The notes beneath the pieces are model-generated. The model saw only the letters and a program-made list of their open reading frames with translations. It did no database searches and was not told the origin of the DNA. The position numbers and the translations under genes were made by a program. A stretch of 64,000 nt of DNA from Hymenobacter caeli. Lineage in GTDB: Bacteria > Bacteroidota > Bacteroidia > Cytophagales > Hymenobacteraceae. The stretch covers positions 186,001-250,000 of the forward strand of contig NZ_JABSNP010000003.1 in NCBI RefSeq assembly GCF_013294115.1, in the 5' to 3' direction. Shown here piece by piece: positions 8,501-16,397 of this stretch; the first letter of the stretch is position 1; each line of letters begins with the position of its first letter.

Positions 8501-9364
8501 ATGCCCCGTTTCTACGCCTGTCTGGGCTTGAGCCTGGCCCTGGCTGGCCCGGCCGCCGCCCAAAAAAACTTGCAGAACGACACCATTAATGTCGATAAGA
8601 GCAAGTACACGCTGTTCAACCCCACGCCCAAAAAATACATGCGCCCGATGGTGCCCGACCGCCCCGGCATCACTGAAAGCCCGTACTCGGTGGACGCGGG
8701 CCACTTGCAGTACGAAACCGACGCCCTGCGCCTGCTGACCCGCCGCGAAAGCACCGCCCACGGCCACGACTGGTACGTGAACCACGCGCTGGGCAAGGTT
8801 GGCCTGAGCGACCGCACCGACCTGCAGCTCGGCGTCGATTCGTATACCTACACCCACAACGCCGACGACGCCGACCCCAGCCAGGACGAATTGTACCGGG
8901 GCTTCGGCGACGTGACGCTGCGCCTCAAGCACACGCTGGTGGGCGACGACGACAGCCGCTGGGCCCTGGGCCTGATTGGCTATGTGACACTGCCCACCGG
9001 GGGCCCCCGCGGCGACGGAGCCGTGGAGTACGGGGCCGTGCTGCCCGCCGTGTTTCAAATCACCAAGCCCTGGAGCATCGGCGGCCAGCTCGCCGCCGAA
9101 GTGTACTGGGACCGCGACGGCCAAAGCCGCTACCTCCAGCTCACGCCCACCTTCACCACCGACTACCAGTTCACGAAAGCGGTGCAGGCATTTGCGGAGC
9201 TGGTGGGCTACTGGGACGTGCGCCAGGCGTCGTGGCGCAGCTCCGTGAACACGGGTTTCCAACTCGACGTGAGCGACAACGTGCAGCTCGACTTCGGCAC
9301 CCACCTGCCCGTGACGCACTCCGTGGACCGCGAATACTTCCTGGGCCTGAGCTTCCGTCGCTAA
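8501..9364 (+). CDS. Putative outer-membrane transporter, phenol-MetA-pathway-like
   Basis: 287 residues from the ATG at 8501, which opens a signal peptide (MPRFYACLGLSLALAGPAAAQ). After a short linker comes MVPDRPGITESPYSVDAGHLQYETD, typical of the 'putative MetA-pathway of phenol degradation' outer-membrane family (PF13557-like). Amphipathic strands follow (LSDRTDLQLGVDSYTY, SRWALGLIGYVTLPTGG, AVQAFAELVGYW) with a terminal strand ending in YFLGLSFRR. These proteins are predicted beta-barrels of unknown substrate. The longer open frame starting at 8429 lacks a signal sequence and is rejected. Confidence 0.75.
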   Translation: MPRFYACLGLSLALAGPAAAQKNLQNDTINVDKSKYTLFNPTPKKYMRPMVPDRPGITESPYSVDAGHLQYETDALRLLTRRESTAHGHDWYVNHALGKVGLSDRTDLQLGVDSYTYTHNADDADPSQDELYRGFGDVTLRLKHTLVGDDDSRWALGLIGYVTLPTGGPRGDGAVEYGAVLPAVFQITKPWSIGGQLAAEVYWDRDGQSRYLQLTPTFTTDYQFTKAVQAFAELVGYWDVRQASWRSSVNTGFQLDVSDNVQLDFGTHLPVTHSVDREYFLGLSFRR

Positions 9365-9370
9365 TCCATT

Positions 9371-9481
9371 TAACAATTATCATTTATCATTCAACATTCA
9401 ACAACCAGCTGACAACCAGCGGTAAGCCAAGCCATTGCGCAGGGCTTTGCAGGCCAGTTGTTAAATGATAGTTGTTAAATG
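9371..9481. repeat. Imperfect inverted repeat (AT-rich)
   Basis: AT-rich arms at both ends of the gap: about 9371-9402 (TTAACAATTATCATTTATCA and following) and about 9459-9481 (GTTAAATGATAGTTGTTAAA). They can pair imperfectly. The composition contrasts sharply with the flanking GC-rich genes. It separates two convergent genes. Confidence 0.5.
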
Positions 9482-9486
9482 ATGGG

Positions 9487-9756
9487 CTACTTATCGGATT
9501 TGCCGTCGTGGTTGCGGTCCGTGCGCACGTCGGCGCTGTCGTAGCCCTGCTCCTGGCTGGGGGTGCCGGTGCCGGGGCGGCGCAGGCCGGCCACGGCCGA
9601 GTCGCCGCCCACGTTGTTTTGCTCGCCGTCGATGTGCTTGTTGGAGCCGTCTTCCACGTTGGTGGACCCGTACTTGTGGGAGTCGCTGCACGCGCTGAGG
9701 CCGAGGCCGGCGGCCACGGCGGTGGCCAGTAGGAAGGGGCGGAGAAGGGTCGTCAT
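9487..9756 (-). CDS. Small lipoprotein, function unknown
   Basis: 89 residues. The N-terminus is a lipoprotein signal (LLATAVAAGLGLSACSD, lipobox L-S-A-C with Cys at about residue 23). The remaining ~65 residues are hydrophilic and rich in Asn, Asp, Gly and Ser (NKHIDGEQNNVGGDS, DVRTDRNHDGKSDK) with no recognised domain. The last residues resemble a calcium-loop-like DxNxDGxSD pattern, which may be coincidental. Convergent with the outer-membrane gene ending at 9364. Confidence 0.7.
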   Translation of the reverse strand: MTTLLRPFLLATAVAAGLGLSACSDSHKYGSTNVEDGSNKHIDGEQNNVGGDSAVAGLRRPGTGTPSQEQGYDSADVRTDRNHDGKSDK

Positions 9757-9973
9757 GGGGGCAGGAGAATAAAGAAGCGGCCGCGGAAAAGCCCGGGGCC
9801 GGGGGCCGCGTTTGGGCGCGGCGCGGGCAAAGTTACGGGCCGGCCCGGCCCGGTGCGCCGGTAAACGTAACCTCTGGCCGGGAGTTGGGTTAAAGGAAGG
9901 CGGCCGCGTGGGCCGCGGGCCGTTCGCTGCGGCTTTGGTTTCCCGCGGTTTCTCCGCCTTTCCTCTTTTTGCG

Positions 9974-10567
9974 ATGTCCGATTCTATGGCCGCCCTGCCC
10001 GCCCCGGCCCACGCCTACGCCGAATTCCGGGCCCTGGTGGGCGCGCTGGCCGCCGCCCACCGCACCACCGGCCCCGACCAGGGCCCCGCCTTGGTGCGCT
10101 TCACCGAGCAAAACCAGCAGCACCTCGACCACGCCTACGCCCTGCCGCTGCTGCCCGCCCTGGTGGAGCGCCTGCGCCACCTGGCCGCGCCCCAGCGCTG
10201 GTTGGTGCTGGCCGAGGCCTGGTGCGGCGACACTGCCCACGAGTTGCCCCTGCTGGCCCACCTGGCCGAGGGCAGCGGTGGCCGCGTGGCCCTGCACGTG
10301 CTGCTGCGCTCCGACCACCCCGATTTTATGGCCGCCCACCAAACCGACGGCAAGAACAGCATTCCCAAGCTGGTGATGCAGGACGCGGCCACCGGCGAAA
10401 CCGTGGCCGAGTGGGGCCCCCGCCCGGCCGAAGCCCACGCGCTGGCCCAGCGCCTGCACGCCGACCCCGCGCAGCCCACGGCCGCCATCGTGCGCCAGAT
10501 GAACGAGTGGTACGCCGCCGACCAGGGCCAGTCGTTGCAGCGCGAGCTGCTGGCCTTGTTGGCATAG
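9974..10567 (+). CDS. Thioredoxin-fold family protein
   Basis: 197 residues from the ATG at 9974. The segment WLVLAEAWCGDTAHELPLL is the strand and active-site region of the thioredoxin_9-type family of Bacteroidota and Firmicutes. Only one cysteine of the usual CxxC is present (WCGDT), as is common there. FMAAHQTDGKNSIPKLVMQD carries the cis-proline region (SIPKLV). No signal peptide, so cytosolic. Role likely in thiol redox chemistry, but the substrate is unknown. The next gene begins about 100 bp downstream on the same strand. Confidence 0.8.
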   Translation: MSDSMAALPAPAHAYAEFRALVGALAAAHRTTGPDQGPALVRFTEQNQQHLDHAYALPLLPALVERLRHLAAPQRWLVLAEAWCGDTAHELPLLAHLAEGSGGRVALHVLLRSDHPDFMAAHQTDGKNSIPKLVMQDAATGETVAEWGPRPAEAHALAQRLHADPAQPTAAIVRQMNEWYAADQGQSLQRELLALLA

Positions 10568-10665
10568 ACTCCGGGCACTATTCCGGGGCCCGGGGGCGTT
10601 GCACCGGCCCGGGCCCCCGCGGTTCTTAGAAATTTCCGTTAATTTCACCTGCTCATTCCCTCCCC

Positions 10666-11034
10666 ATGCCCCAGCCGTCGCGCCCACGTATGCCCCGTTT
10701 TCTGGCCACCTGGCCGTGGCGGCGGGTGGGGGTGCTGGCCGCCGCCAGCCTGGGGCTGGCCCTGGCCCTGGTGGGCTACGTGTTCGGGGCCGACGGCCAT
10801 TTCTTTGGCCGGCTGGCCCCGGCGTTTCTGGTGTTTTTCTGGCTGCTGGCCGTCACCTTCCTGGCCGTGGTGCCGTTCGTGAACTGGGCCACCGGGCACT
10901 GGTTCGGGCGCGGCTGGGCCTCGGCGTCGCCCGCGCCGGCGGCCCGGCGCCCCCGCCCGGCTCCGGCCCCGGCCCGGGGGGCCGTTCTTTCCGCATCTTC
11001 CACCGCCGCCGCAAGGCGGCCTTCAACACGCTAG
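10666..11034 (+). CDS. Small inner-membrane protein
   Basis: 122 residues. Two clear hydrophobic helices (VGVLAAASLGLALALVGYVF and LAPAFLVFFWLLAVTFLAV with following VVPFVNWATG) sit between a basic N-terminus and a low-complexity Pro/Ala/Arg tail. No family is recognised. It ends 4 nt before the AraC-type regulator at 11039, so the two are probably co-transcribed. The C-terminal tail is compositionally weak and could be read in another frame, so the exact end is less certain than the membrane part. Confidence 0.55.
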   Translation: MPQPSRPRMPRFLATWPWRRVGVLAAASLGLALALVGYVFGADGHFFGRLAPAFLVFFWLLAVTFLAVVPFVNWATGHWFGRGWASASPAPAARRPRPAPAPARGAVLSASSTAAARRPSTR

Positions 11035-11038
11035 CTCT

Positions 11039-11608
11039 ATGTCTACGAACCTGCTATACATCAAAAACATGGTGTGCCCCCGCTGCGTCGAAGCCGTGCA
11101 CAACCTGCTGGAGCGCGCCGGCTACAAACCCAAAGCCGTGACCCTGGGCACCGCCGAGCTGGACGCCGCCACCCCCGCCGACCCCGAAACCGTGGCCCCG
11201 CTGCTCGAAGCTGCCGGCTTCGAGCTGCTGCGCGGCCGCGCCGAGCAGCTCACCGAGCAAATCAAGGCCCTGCTCGCCGACTACCTCGACCACCTGCGCA
11301 CGGCCCGCTCGCCGCTCACCACGTCGGCCTTCCTCACCGAGCGCCTGGCCGCCACCTACTCGCACCTGAGCAAGGTATTTTCGCGCACCGCCAACCTCAC
11401 CATCGAGAAGTACCTCATCCGCCTCAAAATCGAGCACGTGAAGGAGCTGCTCAGCTACGGCGAGCTTACCCTGAACCAGATTGCCGACCAGATGCGCTAC
11501 AGCTCGGGCCAGCACCTGAGCAACCAGTTTCGCCAGGTCACGGGCCACTCCGTCAGTGAGTTCCGCCGCCTGGCCCTGCCCGCCCGCGTGTCGCTGGACG
11601 CGCTGTAG
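11039..11608 (+). CDS. AraC-type transcriptional regulator with HMA-like N-terminus
   Basis: 189 residues. The first ~65 residues resemble a heavy-metal-associated domain: IKNMVCPRCVEAVHNLLERA has the M-x-C-x-x-C metal motif, followed by a beta-strand (KAVTLGTAEL). The C-terminal ~100 residues form an AraC/XylS double helix-turn-helix (ATYSHLSKVFSRTANLTIEK, IKVEHVKELL-like 'IEHVKELLSYGELTLNQIA', SSGQHLSNQFRQVTGHS). This combination suggests a regulator that senses a thiophilic metal such as Cu(I) directly. The context fits: a Cys-rich copper-binding protein and a Met/His-rich outer-membrane protein lie just downstream. The target genes are inferred. Confidence 0.82.
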   Translation: MSTNLLYIKNMVCPRCVEAVHNLLERAGYKPKAVTLGTAELDAATPADPETVAPLLEAAGFELLRGRAEQLTEQIKALLADYLDHLRTARSPLTTSAFLTERLAATYSHLSKVFSRTANLTIEKYLIRLKIEHVKELLSYGELTLNQIADQMRYSSGQHLSNQFRQVTGHSVSEFRRLALPARVSLDAL

Positions 11609-11628
11609 CGTACCGGTTTTATGCCTAC

Positions 11629-11667
11629 AAAAAGGGGCCCCTGCCGGTTTGGCAGGGGCCCCTTTTT
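11629..11667. terminator. Strong bidirectional terminator hairpin
   Basis: A 17-bp perfect stem (5' AAAAAGGGGCCCCTGCC, 3' complement) with loop GGTTT; runs of A and T at the two sides allow termination on both strands. It follows the AraC-type gene by about 20 nt. Confidence 0.85.
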
Positions 11668-11680
11668 ATAGGGTTATTGA

Positions 11681-11812
11681 CTATAGCGGGGTGGTCCGGC
11701 GAATTGCCCGAAGGGCTTCGTCGGGCCACTCTTACGATGCCCGGAGACGCGGTAGTAAGAGTGGCCCGACGACAGAAAAAGTCGCCGGACCACCCCGGTT
11801 TAGACCACCGCC
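11681..11812. repeat. Palindromic repeat family R2, copy a
   Basis: Perfect 16-bp outer arms (CGGGGTGGTCCGGCGA at 11687-11702 and its complement at 11782-11797). An inner pair of about 18 bp (11718-11735 / 11755-11772) contains GTCGGGCCACTCTTAC. The whole element recurs at 36153-36292 in the opposite orientation, including the outer TATAG and AGACCACCGCC ends. No protein is encoded; it behaves like a small non-autonomous palindromic element. Confidence 0.8.
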
Positions 11813-11816
11813 TGAA

Positions 11817-12158
11817 CTACTTGTACGATTTGCAGGCTTCCAGGCAGGCCTGACAGGCGGCGGCGCAGGCCTGGCAATGGGCGTGCTGGTGCTGGGCGCA
11901 TTCGTCGTGGCACTTCTGGCAGATTTCGATGCACTCCTTGAGAATGTGCGGGGCGTGGTCGGAGCCGCGGGCGATGAAGGCGGCGGTGAGGCGGCAGATG
12001 TCGGCGCAGTCGCGGTCGAGGCGGATGCAGGGCACCATCATCTGGAGGTTGTCTTCGCCAAGGCAGGCGGTGGCGCAGTGCTCGCAGGCGGCCACGCAGC
12101 GGGCGAGGGCATCGAGCACGTCTTGGTGGGCGGGACGGGGGGCGGTGGAAATGGCCAT
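11817..12158 (-). CDS. Cys-rich four-helix-bundle copper-binding protein (Csp/DUF326 type)
   Basis: 113 residues from the ATG at 12158, with 16 cysteines in repeating CxxxC / CxxC patterns (CVAACEHCATAC, CADIC, ECIEICQKCHDEC, CQACAAACQACLEAC). This pattern matches the cytosolic copper storage proteins, whose Cys residues line the core of a four-helix bundle and bind many Cu(I) ions. No signal peptide, so cytosolic. It is convergent with the HMA/AraC regulator and divergent from the Met-rich outer-membrane gene at 12357. Number of metals bound and the true metal are inferred from family knowledge. The longer upstream frame has no family resemblance. Confidence 0.88.
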   Translation of the reverse strand: MAISTAPRPAHQDVLDALARCVAACEHCATACLGEDNLQMMVPCIRLDRDCADICRLTAAFIARGSDHAPHILKECIEICQKCHDECAQHQHAHCQACAAACQACLEACKSYK

Positions 12159-12356
12159 CGGAAATGGTGGATAAGTAGTGTGGAAAACCGGCACGTGCCG
12201 GTTAATAGGTTTTACGGGGGCGGCCCGGGGCGGGCCGTGCAGGATTCTGCTAAAACCCAACACCATTCGGGGCCTGTCCCATAATGCTGTTGGCGGAGCG
12301 CCGAATAGTGTAGGTTTGCCCGCAAACCCAGCGGGGAGCCCCGGCGTTTTAACGCC

Positions 12357-13823
12357 ATGAATATCTCGCTACTTGCTGCGCCCCGGGCCGCTAAATGCAC
12401 GGCTACTTTGCTGACGGCCGCCGGGCTGCTGGCCTTCGGTACAGCCCCCGCCCGCGCCCAAACCACCATGCCGGGCATGAGCATGCCGATGCCCACCGTG
12501 CCAACCTATACAGCTCACCACCAGGCGAATACCAGAGTGCTTGAGGGTGGAATGACGGGCGAACCCAGTGGCTATACCATGTCGGCCGCTACTTCGCGCA
12601 ACCTGCCCATGAACCGCAACGGCTCGGCCACCAGCTGGCAGCCCGACGCCACGCCCATGTATATGTGGATGACCCACAAGGGCCCCTGGATGGTGATGGC
12701 CCACGGCGGGGCCTACGGCCGCTACACCAGCCAGAACTTCAACCACGGCAACGGCCGCGGCCACGCCAGCGCCGTGGACGGCCCCAACTGGGGCATGGCC
12801 ATGGCCCAGCGCAACGTGGGCACCCACGGCCTGCTGAACCTCACGCTGATGATGTCGCTCGACCCGCTGACGGAAACCCGCGGCGGCTACCCGCTGCTGT
12901 TCCAGACCGGCGAGAGCTACCAGGGCCAGCCGCTCATCGACAAGCAGCACCCGCACGACCTGGTTTCGGGCTTGAGCGTGGGCTACACCCACGCCGTGAG
13001 CCACGACGTGGACGTGAGCCTGTACCTGGGCTACCCCGGCGAGCCGGCCATCGGGCCGGTGGCCTTCATGCACCGCCTCTCGGCCATGCCCAACCCCGAC
13101 GCGCCCCTCTCGCACCACTGGACCGACGCCACGCACATCGCCTTCGGGGTGGCCACGCTGGGCGTGCGCTATAAGCAGTTTAAGCTGGAAGGCAGCAACT
13201 TCACCGGCCGCGAGCCCGACGAGCACCGCTACAATTTCGACAAGCCCCGGGCCGACTCCTGGGCCGCCCGCCTGAACTGGAACCCCAGCCGCGAGCTGGC
13301 CCTGCAAGTGAGCCGCGCCTTCATCAAAAGCCCCGAGGACCTGCACCCCGACGAGAACGTGACCCGCACCACGGCCAGCATCCTGCACAGCCACAACTTC
13401 GGCGATGCCCGCCACTACATCGCCTCGGCCCTCGTTTGGGGCATGAACGAGGGCCACACCGCCCACCCCGAGCACGCCGTGCTGGCCGAAACCAACCTCA
13501 CCCTGGGCCGCCCCACTTTTTATGGTCGCTACGAGTTCGTGCAGAAGGACAGCGAGGAGCTGGGCTACTACTTGCAGGGCCCCGCCGACCAGCCCATCTT
13601 CTCGGTCTTCAACGTGCACGCCCTCACGCTGGGGGCCAGCTACCGCCTCACCGCCGACGACTTTCGGGGCCCCGAGGTGCACATCGGTGGCCAGCTCACC
13701 GGCTACGTGCCGGCCGCCGCGCTGCGCTCACTCCACGGCGACGTGCCCCTCTCGGCCTCGGTGTACGTGCGCCTGAACGCGCCCTGGATGAGCATGGGCA
13801 AAATGAGCGGCATGAAAATGTAA
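12357..13823 (+). CDS. Met/His-rich predicted outer-membrane protein, probable copper context
   Basis: 488 residues with a signal peptide ending around PARAQ. The mature N-terminus is Met-rich (TTMPGMSMPMPTVPT) and the C-terminus ends SMGKMSGMKM, like methionine-based Cu(I) ligands. The body is rich in His, Tyr and Gly with alternating strands (WMVMAHGGAYGRYTSQNFNH, KQHPHDLVSGLSVGYTHAVS, RPTFYGRYEFVQKDS) and looks like a porin-type barrel. Similar proteins are found beside copper-resistance genes in Bacteroidota (recollection, not searched). Its neighbours are a Cys-rich copper-binding protein and an HMA/AraC regulator. A role in copper export or binding at the outer membrane is inference. 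Confidence 0.75.
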   Translation: MNISLLAAPRAAKCTATLLTAAGLLAFGTAPARAQTTMPGMSMPMPTVPTYTAHHQANTRVLEGGMTGEPSGYTMSAATSRNLPMNRNGSATSWQPDATPMYMWMTHKGPWMVMAHGGAYGRYTSQNFNHGNGRGHASAVDGPNWGMAMAQRNVGTHGLLNLTLMMSLDPLTETRGGYPLLFQTGESYQGQPLIDKQHPHDLVSGLSVGYTHAVSHDVDVSLYLGYPGEPAIGPVAFMHRLSAMPNPDAPLSHHWTDATHIAFGVATLGVRYKQFKLEGSNFTGREPDEHRYNFDKPRADSWAARLNWNPSRELALQVSRAFIKSPEDLHPDENVTRTTASILHSHNFGDARHYIASALVWGMNEGHTAHPEHAVLAETNLTLGRPTFYGRYEFVQKDSEELGYYLQGPADQPIFSVFNVHALTLGASYRLTADDFRGPEVHIGGQLTGYVPAAALRSLHGDVPLSASVYVRLNAPWMSMGKMSGMKM

Positions 13824-13833
13824 CCGCACGGGG

Positions 13834-13970
13834 CGGGCTGCCGGCTTTTTCGCCGGCTGCCCGCTGATCGTTGCGCCAATGCGCCAAGTTGAACGGCCGT
13901 TTAGGACCCCCGGGCACCCATTGCTACAAGGCAGCGATTACCGGGCAGCCGGCGAAAAGCCGGCAGCCCG
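13834..13970. repeat. Inverted pair of GC-rich hairpins
   Basis: The sequence at 13834-13863 (CGGGCTGCCGGC start) recurs as its reverse complement at 13942-13970, differing by one A. Each copy also folds on itself as an imperfect hairpin with a T-rich or A-rich loop. They fill the gap after the Met-rich gene and may act as a terminator. Confidence 0.7.
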
Positions 13971-14061
13971 GCCCGTTCCCGCCCGCCACCACCGCCCGCC
14001 ATTCCTGCCCGACCTTTGCGGCCACTGAACCCGGGGGCCCCTGGCCGGGTTGAAGGCTACC

Positions 14062-16257
14062 GTGTCGCTCGCTGCTCCCAAAATCCTGCTCATCACCCCG
14101 CCGCTCACGCAGCTCAACACCCCCTACCCGGCCACGGCCTACATCAAGGGGTTTTTGAAGGGCCGCGGCTACGACGTGGCGCAGGCCGACCTGGGCCTGG
14201 CGCTGGTGCTGCGCCTGTTTTCGGTGGAGGGGCTGAAGCGGGTTTTTGCCGAAATCGAAGCCGGCGACTTCGCCCTCAGCGACAACGCGAAAAGGATGCT
14301 GCGGCTCCAGAACCGCTACCTGGCCACCGTGGCGCCGGTCGTGCGCTTCTTGCAAAACAAGGACCTGACCCTGGCCCCGCGCATCTGCCACGGCCGCTTC
14401 TTGCCCGAAGCCAGCCGCTTCGACAACGTGGCCGACCTCGAAACCGCCTTCGGCACCATGGGCCTCACCGACCAGGCCCGCCACCTGGCCACGCTGTACC
14501 TGGAGGATTTGGCCGACCTCATCAAGGAAACCGTGGGCCCCCACTTCGGCTTCTCGCGCTATGCCGAAAAGCTGGCCCTCTCCGCCACCAGCTTCGAGCC
14601 CCTGCACCAGGCCCTGCAAGCGCCCGCCAACCTGCTGGATTCCTTGCTGTTGGAGGAGCTGGACGCGCTGCTGGCGCGCACGCAGCCCGACGTGGTGGGC
14701 TTCACCGTGCCCTTTCCCGGCAACCTCTACGGGGCCCTGCGCCTGGCCCAGCGCATCAAGCAAACCCGCCCCGCGACGCGTACCATCATGGGCGGCGGCT
14801 ACCCCAACACCGAGCTGCGCACCATCCAGGAGCCGCGCTTTTTCGACTACATCGACCACCTCACCCTCGACGACGGCGAGGGGCCCTGGCTGCGCCTGTT
14901 CGATTTCTGGGCCGGCAAAATCCCGCAGGGCGAGCTGCAACGCACGTTTTCGCGCGGCGAATCCGGTGATATTCAGTACGTTAACCACCCGCACCCCGAC
15001 GTGCCGCACCCCGAGGTGGGCACGCCCGACTACTCCGACCTGCCCCTCACCGACTACCTCTCGGTGCTGGAAGTGCTGAATCCCATGCACCGCCTCTGGA
15101 GCGACGGCCGCTGGAACAAGCTCACCGTGGCCCACGGCTGCTACTGGAAGCGCTGCTCGTTTTGCGACGTCACGCTCGACTACATCAGCCGCTACGAAAC
15201 CGCGCCGGCCACCCTGCTCGTGGACCGCATCGAGCAAATCATCGCCCAGACCGGCCAGACCGGCTTCCACTTTGTGGACGAGGCCGCCCCGCCCCTCGCG
15301 TTGCGCGACCTGGCCGTGGAGCTGCTCCGGCGGCGCGTGGCCATCACCTGGTGGGGCAACATCCGGTTCGAAAAAACCTTCTCGCCCGACCTCTGCCGGC
15401 TGCTGGCCGCCTCGGGCTGCATCGCCATTTCGGGGGGCCTGGAAGTGGCCTCCGACCGGCTGCTGGCGCTGATGGAAAAGGGCGTCACCCTCGCCCAGGT
15501 GGCGCGCGTCACGGACGGCTTCACCCGGGCCGGCATCATGGTGCACGCCTACCTGATGTACGGCTTCCCCACCCAAACGGCTCAGGAAACCGTTGATTCG
15601 CTGGAAGTTGTGCGGCAGCTGTTTGCCGCCGGCGTGGTGCAGAGCGGCTACTGGCACCGTTTCTCGATGACGGCCCACTCGCCGGTGGGGAAAAACCCGG
15701 CCAAGTACCAGGTGGCCGCCGTGGGCCCCGAGCCCGCCGGCTTCGCCTGGAACGACCTCTGGCACGACGACCCCCTCGGCACCGACCACGAAGCCTTCGG
15801 CCCCGGCCTGGCCAAAAGCCTCTACAACTACCTCCACGGCGTGGCCCTGGAGGAGCCGCTGGGCTTCTGGTTCGACTTCAAAACGCCCAAAACCACCACC
15901 CCGCGCCAGCTGGTGGCCCAGGCCCTGCAAGCCCCCGAGAAGCCCGACTTCGCCAAGCAAAACCAGCGCCTTTTCTGGCTCGGCAACGCCCCCGAGCTGC
16001 GCGTGGAGGCCGGCAAAAAAGGCACCCGCGCCGTCCTCACCTGCTACGAGCAAGCCGAGGATTTCGAGGTGAAAGCGCCCGAAGCCGCCGGCCGCTGGCT
16101 GCACGAGCTGCTGGTGCAGCTCAGCCACGACTACGACACGAAAGTGCTGCTCAAGGAAGCCGCCGCCACTTTTCCCGCCGCCGCGGGCCCCTTCGACGCC
16201 TTCCTCCTCAGCCCCGCCTGGCAGCTGCTGCGCGAAAAAGGCCTGCTGCTGCTGTAG
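14062..16257 (+). CDS. B12-binding-type radical SAM protein of unknown product
   Basis: About 731 residues from a GTG at 14062 (a TTG at 14050 is the alternative; no ATG precedes the domain). The N-terminal third looks like a cobalamin-binding Rossmann domain (KILLITPPLTQLNTPYPATA, DVVGFTVPFPGNLYGALRLA, TRTIMGGGYPN). The radical SAM domain carries its [4Fe-4S] cysteines in HGCYWKRCSFCDV (CX4CX2C spacing), then FHFVDEAAPP, ISGGLEVASDRLLALM and YLMYGFPTQT. About 200 further C-terminal residues are not recognised. Such enzymes perform radical methylation or rearrangement with S-adenosylmethionine. A methyltransferase gene follows 140 bp downstream. The substrate is unknown. Confidence 0.85.
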   Translation: MSLAAPKILLITPPLTQLNTPYPATAYIKGFLKGRGYDVAQADLGLALVLRLFSVEGLKRVFAEIEAGDFALSDNAKRMLRLQNRYLATVAPVVRFLQNKDLTLAPRICHGRFLPEASRFDNVADLETAFGTMGLTDQARHLATLYLEDLADLIKETVGPHFGFSRYAEKLALSATSFEPLHQALQAPANLLDSLLLEELDALLARTQPDVVGFTVPFPGNLYGALRLAQRIKQTRPATRTIMGGGYPNTELRTIQEPRFFDYIDHLTLDDGEGPWLRLFDFWAGKIPQGELQRTFSRGESGDIQYVNHPHPDVPHPEVGTPDYSDLPLTDYLSVLEVLNPMHRLWSDGRWNKLTVAHGCYWKRCSFCDVTLDYISRYETAPATLLVDRIEQIIAQTGQTGFHFVDEAAPPLALRDLAVELLRRRVAITWWGNIRFEKTFSPDLCRLLAASGCIAISGGLEVASDRLLALMEKGVTLAQVARVTDGFTRAGIMVHAYLMYGFPTQTAQETVDSLEVVRQLFAAGVVQSGYWHRFSMTAHSPVGKNPAKYQVAAVGPEPAGFAWNDLWHDDPLGTDHEAFGPGLAKSLYNYLHGVALEEPLGFWFDFKTPKTTTPRQLVAQALQAPEKPDFAKQNQRLFWLGNAPELRVEAGKKGTRAVLTCYEQAEDFEVKAPEAAGRWLHELLVQLSHDYDTKVLLKEAAATFPAAAGPFDAFLLSPAWQLLREKGLLLL

Positions 16258-16277
16258 CTTGGGCCGGTAGCGCGTCT

Positions 16278-16376
16278 GTAGCGCGAATTTTGTAGCCCGC
16301 GGCCTTCGCTTCGTCCTGCCGGTGACCGCGCAACGCCAAGCCGGGCAGCGACGCGAACCACAAAGTTCGCGCTTCA
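16278..16376. repeat. Palindromic repeat family R1, copy b
   Basis: The left arm begins GTAGCGCGAATTTTGTAG; the right arm contains GCGAACCACAAAGTTCGCG. The shared internal motif appears here in reverse (CTTCGTCCTGCCGGT). It lies between the radical SAM and methyltransferase genes. Confidence 0.75.
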
Positions 16377-16397
16377 TCCTGCTAGCTTCGCCCATTC

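Noticed and set aside
10599..11141. Alternative 180-codon frame overlapping the small membrane protein
   Set aside because: It is Gly/Arg-rich with no hydrophobic helices and overlaps the AraC-type gene; the frame at 10666 gives two clean membrane helices.
13924..16395. 823-codon open frame on the minus strand opposite the radical SAM gene
   Set aside because: It is a GC-rich antisense shadow: Gly/Ala/Val/His-rich, with no domain, while the plus strand has clear motifs.
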